A program made the translations under genes and the position numbers. From Algibacter pacificus (GTDB lineage: Bacteria > Bacteroidota > Bacteroidia > Flavobacteriales > Flavobacteriaceae), in assembly GCF_008033385.1 (NCBI RefSeq), contig NZ_VOGY01000004.1:186001-250000 (forward strand): 64,000 nucleotides of DNA. Direction: 5' to 3'. Positions 1-7,459 of the stretch are shown here, one piece after another. Below the pieces are notes generated by a model that saw only the letters and a list, made by a program, of their open reading frames with translations, did no database searches and was not told the origin of the DNA. How positions within the stretch are numbered: position 1 is the first letter of the stretch; the number at the start of each line of letters is the position of its first letter.

Positions 1-35
1 AAAGCGCACAACAGCGCACTATAAATTGTTTTCAT
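1..35 (-). CDS. Truncated gene start, probable signal peptide
   Basis: An ATG on the minus strand at 35 opens a frame reading MKTIYSALLCA before the window ends. A basic start followed by a hydrophobic run looks like the beginning of a signal peptide. It lies 90 bp downstream of the small Cys-rich gene at 126-497 on the same strand, so the two may be cotranscribed. Only eleven full codons are visible, so product and length cannot be stated. Confidence 0.45.
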   Translation of the reverse strand, partial: MKTIYSALLCA

Positions 36-125
36 TTTAAAAATATTTTTAAATTTTAGTATAAGTAGACTGTTGATAATGCATAGAAACGGCATTATCA
101 AAACAGATGAATTTTAGATTTCAAC

Positions 126-497
126 TTATACGCGCGGCGGATGAAAACAAGATAATTTAAAATTAAAACTATAAAGATTTAAATATGAAAAGCACTCGTT
201 TTTTGGTGTAAAAACAGTACTATGTATTTGATAATCTTCAATTAATTGATGAAATAATAAAAGCTCGTAATTTAAAAATTTAACGGCTTCTTTTTCGTTT
301 TCTGAAGATTGCGTCACCTTTTTTAATTGGCATTTGCCATTACAATGCAGTTCTGGTTTATCTTTATTAATGCAGTAATTCTCGATAAAACTAACGGGAT
401 CCAATTTATAACTCATAAACATATAGGACACTCGACATGTATTAAACATAATAAGTGTACTAAACCCTACAGAAAATAAGACGATCCATTTTTTCAT
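126..497 (-). CDS. Small membrane-anchored Cys-containing protein
   Basis: A 123-residue protein with an N-terminal hydrophobic segment (residues about 4-20) that is a signal anchor or uncleaved signal peptide. The body carries CINKDKPELHCNGKCQLKK at about residues 42-60, an N-K-(D/E)-K-P-E-L-x-C-N-G-K-C pattern I associate with short uncharacterised flavobacterial proteins encoded near metal-uptake or TonB-receptor genes. The three close cysteines suggest metal or redox chemistry, but this is inference. The start is ATG at 497, with a plausible -7 box (503-510) and a palindrome (533-546) just upstream. The protein at 63543-63923 has a similar size and layout but lacks the Cys motif. Function unknown. 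Confidence 0.75.
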   Translation of the reverse strand: MKKWIVLFSVGFSTLIMFNTCRVSYMFMSYKLDPVSFIENYCINKDKPELHCNGKCQLKKVTQSSENEKEAVKFLNYELLLFHQLIEDYQIHSTVFTPKNECFSYLNLYSFNFKLSCFHPPRV

Positions 498-502
498 TGC
501 GA

Positions 503-546
503 CAAATTTATATTAAATAAGCAGCTTTAAAGGTGACTTTTGTCAC
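503..546 (-). promoter_or_regulatory. Putative promoter with CRP/FNR-like palindrome
   Basis: Read on the minus strand, TAAATTTG (503-510) fits the Bacteroidota -7 consensus TAnnTTTG just upstream of the ATG at 497. About 22 bp further upstream, 533-546 is a perfect inverted repeat GTGAC-TTTT-GTCAC, the shape of a CRP/FNR-family site, lying where the -33 element would be. No good -33 box is seen, as in activator-dependent promoters. The regulator is not identified. Confidence 0.45.
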
Positions 547-680
547 ATAACGGGCAATATATTGCAAATTGTTGTGGGCTTGTTTGGTAGGTTTTTTATT
601 AGAACAAGTAGACGGCAATAAAAGATAAAAACTTTGATTAGGCTAAATAGCCATTGTTTTTATACCTTGTTCGAGTTTTA

Positions 681-1400
681 TTATTTTTTATCAGTTTCGA
701 ATTCACAAATAATTGGTAAATGATCGCTTACTTTTAACCAATCACTAACTTTCCCAAATTCCATTTTCTTTAGTCCTTTTATAAATTCTTTACTACCAAA
801 AACATAATCAATATGATATGGTTTTTCTAATTTTCGATGCAGAAAAAAAGTCGGTCGAGTTTCAGTTCCTTGTTCTTCTTTCCAATATTTATGATATAGA
901 CTTTCAATTCCAATTTCTTCTAATTCAGTCACAACGTCAGAGTGATTCCACCATCTGTCCCATTTGTCCCAAATTTTATTACTATTAAAATCTCCAATAA
1001 TTAAACTCCTATTTAAATTTGTTTTATTGACTTGAAGATATTTCCATAGTTGTCCAATATATCCAAAAGTCGGAGATTTATTGCTATGATTCCAAACAGC
1101 TAACAAGTCAAAATCTCCATTTACTGAAAAAGGTAAAAAGTATTTTACTTTATGCCCCTTAAAATCATCCGACCAATTAAGTCTTTTCAGTTTTATATTT
1201 TTCTTTGCAAAAACCCCAATTCCTTTATTTTTGCTATCTCCAATCCATAAATAATTTTCTGCCCATTCATTATATTCTTTATGTTTGGCTTCAGCAGGAT
1301 TTTCACACTCTTGAATTATATGTATATCAGCATTAAAGCCAATTAAACTTTCAAACTTTTTTCTTAATGCTCCGTTACAATTCCAAGTTATAATTTTCAA
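681..1400 (-). CDS. Endonuclease/exonuclease/phosphatase family protein
   Basis: A 239-residue protein of the EEP fold (DNase I, exonuclease III, sphingomyelinase). It opens with the family motif MKIITWNCNGALRKKF, followed by the metal-binding acid in IIQECENP. LIIGDFNS holds the catalytic Asp-Asn pair, HIDYVFGS the late Asp, and SDHLPI the C-terminal catalytic Asp-His, so all catalytic motifs are present. No signal peptide or membrane segment is seen, so it is cytosolic, with DNA, RNA or a phosphoester as possible substrate. The start is TTG at 1400: the conserved N-terminus begins exactly there and a stop lies seven codons upstream. Confidence 0.85.
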   Translation of the reverse strand: MKIITWNCNGALRKKFESLIGFNADIHIIQECENPAEAKHKEYNEWAENYLWIGDSKNKGIGVFAKKNIKLKRLNWSDDFKGHKVKYFLPFSVNGDFDLLAVWNHSNKSPTFGYIGQLWKYLQVNKTNLNRSLIIGDFNSNKIWDKWDRWWNHSDVVTELEEIGIESLYHKYWKEEQGTETRPTFFLHRKLEKPYHIDYVFGSKEFIKGLKKMEFGKVSDWLKVSDHLPIICEFETDKK

Positions 1401-1489
1401 TTTGATTTCTGTTTTTTTTTATAGACGTCAACACCATTATAAAGTTAATACCATTTTAAATTACCCCCATTTTCAATCAAAAGCAATCC

Positions 1490-2095
1490 CTAAATAGCTC
1501 CCGAAGAAACTACCTGAATTCCCATAGAAATCATCTCCTTTTTAATGTCACCGAACGCGTCAACATCCAATGCTTGAGACGCATCTTCAACAAAAAAACA
1601 ATCAAAACCTGCGTCAACAGCATCGCGAATAGAAAAATAAACACAAATATCGGCAGCCAAGCCACAAAGATAAAGTTGGGTGGTGCCCTTTTCCTTTAAA
1701 TAGCCTGCCAAACCAGTTGACTTTATATGGCCATTATCATAAAAAGCACTATAACTATCAATCGTTTTATCAGTTCCTTTTCTAAAAATAGCTTCACATT
1801 TTAGGGTGTCGAGATCGGGATGCAATGCTGCACCTTTTGTACCTTGCACACAGTGATTAGGCCATAAGGTTTGGGGATTCCCTTGAATTTCAATAACATC
1901 AAAAGACGATGCGCCTTCGTGATTTGAAGCAAAACTAACATGGTCCTCGGGGTGCCAATCTTGCGTCGCAACCACCAAATCAAACTTATGTTGGATCGCA
2001 TTAATTATGGGAACAATTTTATCTCCATTAGGCACAGGAAGTGAACCGCCAGGAACAAAATCGTTCTGTACATCAATTACAAGAAGTGTTTTCAT
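1490..2095 (-). CDS. pncA: Nicotinamidase
   Basis: Hydrolyses nicotinamide to nicotinate and ammonia, the first step of NAD salvage through nicotinate. The 201-residue protein has the isochorismatase fold with the full nicotinamidase site: Asp8 (VIDVQNDF), Lys106 (FRKG) and Cys151 (CGLAADICV) form the triad, and Asp46, His48 and His52 (QDWHPEDH) bind the metal. The Lys-to-Cys spacing of 45 equals that of the E. coli enzyme. It starts 9 bp after the stop of pncB, the next enzyme in the pathway, so the two form an operon. Length and motifs are normal for the family. Confidence 0.95.
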   Translation of the reverse strand: MKTLLVIDVQNDFVPGGSLPVPNGDKIVPIINAIQHKFDLVVATQDWHPEDHVSFASNHEGASSFDVIEIQGNPQTLWPNHCVQGTKGAALHPDLDTLKCEAIFRKGTDKTIDSYSAFYDNGHIKSTGLAGYLKEKGTTQLYLCGLAADICVYFSIRDAVDAGFDCFFVEDASQALDVDAFGDIKKEMISMGIQVVSSGAI

Positions 2096-2104
2096 AGATT
2101 TTAT

Positions 2105-3508
2105 TTAAAATTTATGCGCTTTAACTAATTTATCTCGTTCTTGTTTTAATTCTAAACTCAATCCAATTTTATAGATATGCGGATTTTGAAAACGCTTGTA
2201 TTCATCTGGAAGCAAAGCTAAACGCGATTGTGAGTATGCTGTAATTTCGGAAACAGAGCGAGATGGCTGTGTTTTTTCACCCTGTTCCATAACTTTCTCA
2301 AGCAAAGGCTCATGGGTAAAAGCATTCAAGTTTAATCGCTTTGTAGCATCGAAAGGGTGTTCCATTTGATCGACAGCACCTTCTTTGTATAAGGCAACAG
2401 CATCGGCTCCATAAAACAAACCGTCTTTATCCAACATTCTGTAAACTTGCTTTTTATGAGGAAGCGATACCTTTATAATATTTTCTGAAAGCTTAATTCT
2501 AGGACTACCATTATACTCCGATAATTTATAAACGCCATCCAATGCGGCATCCGGTTTTCCGGTGACTAAATTTGTTCCAACGCCATAAATATCAATCGGA
2601 GCGCCTTGTTCTTTAAGACTTTTTATTACATATTCATCCAATTGATTTGATGCTACAATTTTTACATATTCCAAGTTAGCTTCATCTAAAATAGCTCGTG
2701 TTTTTTTAGACAAATAGGCCAAATCCCCACTATCTAAACGTACACCTAACAATTTTTCGCCCCTACTTTCCATTTCTTTGGCTACTGTAATGGCTTTTGG
2801 AAGTCCGCTTTTTAGAGTATTATAGGTATCTATTAAAAGGACACAACCATTTGGTCGTATGCGTGCAAAATCTCGAAAGGCCTCTATTTCTTCTTCATAA
2901 CTTTGTATGAATGAATGCGCCATGGTTCCTGTAGATGGAATGTTGTAATCTTCCGCTGCAGCGACATTACTTGTACTATCGAACCCACCAATGGCAGCCG
3001 CTCTTGAGGCATAATAACCACCGGTAGCATGCGCACGGCGTAAGCCCATATCTAATAAAACTTCCTCTTTGGCGCTATACCGAATTCTGCTTGCTTTGGT
3101 TGCAATTAAGGTTTGAAAATTAAGAATATTCAGCAACAAGGTTTCAATTATTTGTGCTTCAATAATATTAGCTTCCACCTGCAAAATAGGGCGATTAGGA
3201 AAAACAACATCGCCTTCCTTGCTTGAATAAATCGTTCCCGTAAATCTAAAATGCTTTAAATACTCTAAAAAGGCATCTTCAAATCCATGCTGTTTTAAGT
3301 AAGACATATCGGAATCTGAGAATTCTAAAGTTTCCAAAATATCCAACACATCCTGTAATCCTGCAAAAATAGAATACCCACTATTAAAAGGATTATTGCG
3401 ATAATAATAATCGAAAACAGCTCGTCCGTCGGGTTTTGTATTAAAATACACCTGAGCCATAGTGAGTTGATAAAGATCGGTATAAGCGGCTGTAATATTC
3501 ATAAACAT
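2105..3508 (-). CDS. pncB: Nicotinate phosphoribosyltransferase
   Basis: Makes nicotinate mononucleotide from nicotinate and PRPP, with ATP hydrolysis, in the Preiss-Handler route to NAD. At 467 residues it matches the long-form family. Recognisable parts are the N-terminal TDLYQLTMAQVYF, the GLRRAHATGGYYASRAA segment, STGTMAHSF containing the site of the regulatory His, and GVRLDSGDL before the phosphoribosyl-binding core. Two ATGs lie close together (3508 and 3502); the second, giving MNITAAYTDLYQ, fits the family equally well. It is the first gene of a pncB-pncA operon. Confidence 0.95.
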   Translation of the reverse strand: MFMNITAAYTDLYQLTMAQVYFNTKPDGRAVFDYYYRNNPFNSGYSIFAGLQDVLDILETLEFSDSDMSYLKQHGFEDAFLEYLKHFRFTGTIYSSKEGDVVFPNRPILQVEANIIEAQIIETLLLNILNFQTLIATKASRIRYSAKEEVLLDMGLRRAHATGGYYASRAAAIGGFDSTSNVAAAEDYNIPSTGTMAHSFIQSYEEEIEAFRDFARIRPNGCVLLIDTYNTLKSGLPKAITVAKEMESRGEKLLGVRLDSGDLAYLSKKTRAILDEANLEYVKIVASNQLDEYVIKSLKEQGAPIDIYGVGTNLVTGKPDAALDGVYKLSEYNGSPRIKLSENIIKVSLPHKKQVYRMLDKDGLFYGADAVALYKEGAVDQMEHPFDATKRLNLNAFTHEPLLEKVMEQGEKTQPSRSVSEITAYSQSRLALLPDEYKRFQNPHIYKIGLSLELKQERDKLVKAHKF

Positions 3509-3599
3509 TAATTTTTTTTGTCAAGATATTTAAAAATTGATACTTTTCTAATTACGTAAATTCAAGAATAGGTTCAATTCATTAATATAAATTATTTAT

Positions 3600-4598
3600 T
3601 TAATTTCCTTTTAAACGTATCCATAATTCGGACAGTAACTTTTTTCCATCTCGCGAATCTTTTGGCGCCTCAATAAATTGAACGTTACCAGATGGGTCGG
3701 TATTTATTTCATATTTAAAAACGAAGTTATCCGATTTTGGCGCTAAACTTAACAACCCGAATCGTAAGTCGTTAAAATATAATCGATGCTTTTCTTTAGA
3801 AATAATATACCAACCTTCAGAAATAGCCATCATGCGTTTTACTTTTTCATTCTCAATAAGATCGCCCAAAAACTCATGATTTTTAGGGTATACTTCAAAA
3901 ACGATGGGTTTCGAATCGAAAAACGAATAATTTCCTAATAAATACGCGTTTTCCGTTTCTACATTCGCACTCCAAAGTATAGTGTTTAAAGGAGAAGGCC
4001 GTGTGTCTATTTGTAAATAATCGATATGCTGTGCTTTTAAAGCAGATTCAAATTTAGTAAATGCTACCCATTTTAAAAAAAAAGTAAGCAGTAAATACAT
4101 AGAACTAACTATGAGTCCGATTTTATTATACAACCGCCGTTTTTCAGTAGTTCGCTTTTGCAACATGGCAAGTATTAAAAACACCAGAAAAGGCAAGGTA
4201 TATAGCGGATCGATAACAAATATAGTTTTAAATGCAAGCCGTAAATCTAAAGGCCAAAACAATTGCGTACCCCAAGTGGTATGCGCATCTAAAATAGGAT
4301 GCGTGACAAAAGCCCAAAAGAACAGCCAGGACCAATTTTTAAAGTTTTTATAAGTCTCGTAACGGGATACAACCCACCCAAAAATGGGTGCAAAAAGCAC
4401 AGAAAACACAATAGAATGCGTAAATCCACGATGAATGGAAAGTGCCGAAACGGTATCTGTAAAGTACGATGCAAACACATCAAAATCTGGAATGGTTCCA
4501 GCAATGGCACCGTAAAGCATAGCTTTATTTCCAACTTTCCGACCTAAAACAGCCTCGCCTACCGCGGCGCCTAAAACTATTTGTGTTAATGAATCCAT
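3600..4598 (-). CDS. DUF457/YdjM-type membrane metal-dependent hydrolase
   Basis: A 332-residue multi-pass membrane protein of the LexA-binding/YdjM (DUF457) family, usually labelled inner-membrane metal-dependent hydrolase. The N-terminus MDSLTQIVLGAAVGEAVLG, then GTIPDFDVF and HRGFTHS, are the conserved family motifs, and THPILDAHTTWGTQ is the late His/Asp motif; together they resemble a metal site. About four to five hydrophobic helices fill residues 5-185. The C-terminal 150 residues are soluble and less conserved. The true substrate is not established for the family. It is transcribed divergently from the efflux operon. Confidence 0.85.
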   Translation of the reverse strand: MDSLTQIVLGAAVGEAVLGRKVGNKAMLYGAIAGTIPDFDVFASYFTDTVSALSIHRGFTHSIVFSVLFAPIFGWVVSRYETYKNFKNWSWLFFWAFVTHPILDAHTTWGTQLFWPLDLRLAFKTIFVIDPLYTLPFLVFLILAMLQKRTTEKRRLYNKIGLIVSSMYLLLTFFLKWVAFTKFESALKAQHIDYLQIDTRPSPLNTILWSANVETENAYLLGNYSFFDSKPIVFEVYPKNHEFLGDLIENEKVKRMMAISEGWYIISKEKHRLYFNDLRFGLLSLAPKSDNFVFKYEINTDPSGNVQFIEAPKDSRDGKKLLSELWIRLKGN

Positions 4599-4666
4599 AA
4601 CATTTACAAAAGTAAGCGATGTACTTCATTTACCAGGTATTATTTTAACACAAAAAATAAGGGTTA

Positions 4667-4710
4667 GTAACATTGGTTACAGACTACAACTCGAATGTAG
4701 GATATATTTG
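4667..4710 (+). promoter_or_regulatory. Promoter and candidate operator of the efflux operon
   Basis: TATATTTG at 4703-4710 is an exact -7 match, 20 bp before the tolC-like ATG at 4730. Upstream, 4667-4680 is an inverted repeat GTAAC-ATTG-GTTAC, sitting around the expected -33 region, where no consensus -33 box exists. This placement suggests an operator for a regulator that is not encoded in the adjacent genes. Confidence 0.5.
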
Positions 4711-4729
4711 CACTGTAAATTACTAATTG

Positions 4730-6037
4730 ATGAAAAAACATATCTACATACCGCTATTATTTCTAGGTTTCACCTTCTCGGTACAAGCCCAAGATATAGT
4801 GCCTATTGCCAAAACAGACGTTTTATCTAAAGTTTCTGAAAACAACCGAAGGATTAAAATTTCGGAAGAAGAATTCAAACAAGCTAGAGCAGATTACCGA
4901 CAAACCAATGCTATTTTCTTACCAAATATTACGGCGAGTCATACAGCCATGGCAACTACAAATCCTTTAATGGCTTTTGGTTCTAAATTAAATCAGGAGA
5001 TTTTAACACAAAATGATTTTAGTCCAGCATTATTAAACGATCCGTCGCAGATTGAAAACTACGCTACAAAATTTGAAATTCAGCAACCATTAATTAATGT
5101 CGATGGTATTTATCAGCGTAAAGCGGCTAAGTCCAAAATGGAAGCCATGTCTTTAAAAACAGAACGTACGCAGGATTATTTAGCCTTCGAAGTTGAAAAA
5201 GCATACATGCAATTGCAACTCGCTTACAAAGCAGTTGACGTTTTAGAAAAAGCGTTAGAAGCTGCCAATTCGAATAAAAAATTAGCTGATAATAGTTTTA
5301 AACAAGGCTATTTACAACGTGCCGATGTACTAAATGTTGAAGTGCGCGTTACCGAAGTACAAAACCAATTGCAAACTGCTAAGAGTAATGTGCAAAATGC
5401 ATCGAATTATTTATCGTTTTTAATGAATGATGACAGCTATGTTATTTATAAACCAACAGATGAGCTAACGGTTTCTACATTAAGCATCGCTGATAAAACA
5501 GTTTCTGAAAACCGATCGGATATTAAAGCCATGCAATTAGCATCAGACGCTTATAAATCGATGAATAAAGCTGATAAAATGTCCTTTTTACCGCGCTTAA
5601 ATGCTTTTGGAAGTTATGAATTATACGACGATCAAATTTTTCAAGCCGATGCTAGCGGGTATTTATTTGGCGCTCAATTAAGTTGGGATCTTTTTCAAGG
5701 CTCTAAACGTTTTGGGAAAGCTCAAAAAAGTAAAGCTGAATTCGAAAAATCGAAATTAGAATACAACCAATATGTCTCTCAAAGTAACTTAGAATTAAAT
5801 AAAGCGAAACGTGCTTTTTTAGATGCTGAAAATAAACTAAACCTGAGCGCTTTGGCCATGGAACAATCTGAAGAGGCTTTAAGAATTAGAACCAATAGAT
5901 TTAAAGAAGGCTTAGAAAAAACATCGGATTTATTAACCGCCGATACTCAATTTGCTCAAAAACAATTGGAATATTTCCAAACCATTTTTGAATACAATTA
6001 TGCACAGGCTTATTTACAGTTTTTAACTAAAGAGTAA
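4730..6037 (+). CDS. TolC-family outer membrane efflux channel
   Basis: Outer-membrane exit duct of a tripartite efflux pump. The 435-residue protein has a cleavable signal peptide (ending near VQAQ, residues 19-22), then two tandem OEP domains rich in coiled coil, as in TolC. The gene ends 87 bp before the periplasmic adaptor gene and heads a channel-adaptor-pump operon. A TTG lies immediately before the ATG; ATG at 4730 is preferred because it gives the normal MKKHIYIPLLFLGF signal start and lies 20 bp from a good -7 box. Transported substrate is unknown. Confidence 0.92.
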   Translation: MKKHIYIPLLFLGFTFSVQAQDIVPIAKTDVLSKVSENNRRIKISEEEFKQARADYRQTNAIFLPNITASHTAMATTNPLMAFGSKLNQEILTQNDFSPALLNDPSQIENYATKFEIQQPLINVDGIYQRKAAKSKMEAMSLKTERTQDYLAFEVEKAYMQLQLAYKAVDVLEKALEAANSNKKLADNSFKQGYLQRADVLNVEVRVTEVQNQLQTAKSNVQNASNYLSFLMNDDSYVIYKPTDELTVSTLSIADKTVSENRSDIKAMQLASDAYKSMNKADKMSFLPRLNAFGSYELYDDQIFQADASGYLFGAQLSWDLFQGSKRFGKAQKSKAEFEKSKLEYNQYVSQSNLELNKAKRAFLDAENKLNLSALAMEQSEEALRIRTNRFKEGLEKTSDLLTADTQFAQKQLEYFQTIFEYNYAQAYLQFLTKE

Positions 6038-6123
6038 AATAAAGAAGTAAGAACAAAGAATCAAGAACAAAGAGTCTAGATTAAAAAACTCGGTATTCTT
6101 CCATAAATAAAAAAACAAACCCA

Positions 6124-7200
6124 ATGAAAAAAACATATACCATTCTAACATTTTCTTTAGCGCTATTATTGGCGAGTTGCGGTAGTGAAGACAAAAAAGC
6201 TACTGTAGATTATTCGCCTGCCATAAACGTAAAAGTTAATCCCGTGGAAGTGAATAGCAACAGTCCGTTTTTAAGTGTAAGCGGAAAAATTCAGGCGACT
6301 AACAGTGCCGATTTAAGCACGAGAATGATGGGCTACGTTAATAAAGTATACGTAAACGTTGGCGATAAAGTTCGAAAAGGACAATTATTAGTCTCTATTA
6401 ATAATGGAGATTTACAAGCAAAAAGCGCCCAAGTAAATGCTGGCATTACAGAAGCAACAGCAGCTTTTAATAACGCTAAAAAAGATTATAACCGCTTTAA
6501 AAGTTTGTTTGAAAACAATAGTGCCTCTCAAAAAGAGATGGACGATATGACGGCTAATTTTGAAATGGCAAAAGCCCGTTTAGAATCGGCTAACCAAATG
6601 AAGAATGAAGTTAACGCCCAATTTACATATAGCAATATTACAGCACCATTTAGTGGTATTGTAACCAGTAAAAATGTTGAAGATGGCAATATGGCAAATC
6701 CTGGAATGCCGTTAATTAGTATTGAAACGCCTGGTGATTTTGAAGTTATGGCCATGGTTCCAGAATCTGAAATTTCTGAAATAAAAAAGGGCACTACGGT
6801 TGATGTTTTAGTAAAATCGATTAATAAAACGATAAAAGGAAAAGTTACTGAAGTGAGCACATCTGCTAAAAATACTGGCGGACAATATTTAGTAAAAATT
6901 AATTTAGACAAAACAGATGCTAATATTTTATCGGGCATGTTTACTACGGTACAATTTCCGGTGGAACGCAAAGCCAAATCGGCTATGGTTTTAGTTCCTA
7001 GTGAAGCGATTATAACTAACGGCCAATTATCAGGTTTATATACGGTTAGCCAAAGTAATACCGCGATGCTACGTTGGTTGCGTTTAGGAAGAACATTTGG
7101 GGACCAAGTAGAAGTATTATCGGGTTTAAATTCAGACGAAGCTTACATTGTTTCATCGGAAGGTAAACTTTATAATGGAGCAAAAATTTCAATTCAATAA
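6124..7200 (+). CDS. RND efflux periplasmic adaptor lipoprotein
   Basis: Membrane fusion protein that bridges the inner-membrane RND pump and the TolC channel. The 358 residues begin with a lipoprotein signal (LALLLASCGSED, acylated Cys at about 19). Next come the first half of a biotinyl-lipoyl-like domain with VNVGDKVRKGQLL, a helical hairpin (about 100-160), the second lipoyl half YSNITAPFSGIVTSKNVEDG, a beta-barrel region and a membrane-proximal domain. The order is typical of the HlyD/AcrA family. It follows the TolC gene in the same orientation; the 259 bp before the pump gene contain repeat elements. Confidence 0.92.
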   Translation: MKKTYTILTFSLALLLASCGSEDKKATVDYSPAINVKVNPVEVNSNSPFLSVSGKIQATNSADLSTRMMGYVNKVYVNVGDKVRKGQLLVSINNGDLQAKSAQVNAGITEATAAFNNAKKDYNRFKSLFENNSASQKEMDDMTANFEMAKARLESANQMKNEVNAQFTYSNITAPFSGIVTSKNVEDGNMANPGMPLISIETPGDFEVMAMVPESEISEIKKGTTVDVLVKSINKTIKGKVTEVSTSAKNTGGQYLVKINLDKTDANILSGMFTTVQFPVERKAKSAMVLVPSEAIITNGQLSGLYTVSQSNTAMLRWLRLGRTFGDQVEVLSGLNSDEAYIVSSEGKLYNGAKISIQ

Positions 7201-7205
7201 CTAAA

Positions 7206-7284
7206 CCCCGCGTTAAGGATAGAAGTGGAAATCCTTTTTTTGCTGCCACATATGGCAAAAAAAGATTGTAATGGATAGCCTGAC
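7206..7284 (-). repeat. Dispersed structured repeat, copy 1
   Basis: Its reverse complement shares ordered blocks with 37934-38087: GTC(A/G)GGCT(A/T)TCC, ATCTTTTTT, AAAAAAGGAT, and ATCC(T)TAACGCGGG at the end. Two internal hairpins are visible: AAGGAT/ATCCTT with a 10-nt loop, and TGCCA-CATA-TGGCA flanked by T7 and A7. Similar elements are common in flavobacterial intergenic regions and may relate to a structured RNA such as the Flavo-1 motif; that link comes from memory and is untested. Confidence 0.6.
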
Positions 7285-7294
7285 TTTTTGCGAT

Positions 7295-7321
7295 CCTGCA
7301 AGGTTTCCAAAACCTGGCAGG
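7295..7321. repeat. Imperfect palindrome next to repeat copy 1
   Basis: CCTGCAAGGTTT, a short CCAA loop and AACCTGGCAGG form an imperfect inverted repeat of 27 bp. Palindromes of this sequence are frequent dispersed elements in flavobacterial genomes as I recall. It lies between the adaptor and pump genes, so it would form a hairpin in the operon transcript. Confidence 0.55.
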
Positions 7322-7459
7322 TATGAGTAAAAAGTAACGCCCAAAATAAAATATATAGTAAATAGAGGTTTCCTCCTTCGACTGAAATAAATTCAGCATA
7401 AGTGTGGGAATAAAAACATAGGATTACCTCCTTCGAGGTAATAAAAAAAAGTAACAATT

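Noticed and set aside
6528-6977. A 149-codon minus-strand frame opposite the adaptor gene
   Set aside because: Shadow of a conserved coding region with no family match.
7194-7457. Minus-strand frames of 87 to 117 codons between adaptor and pump
   Set aside because: They run through hairpin repeats and AT-rich spacer and have no domain; repeat-derived open frames are the simpler explanation.
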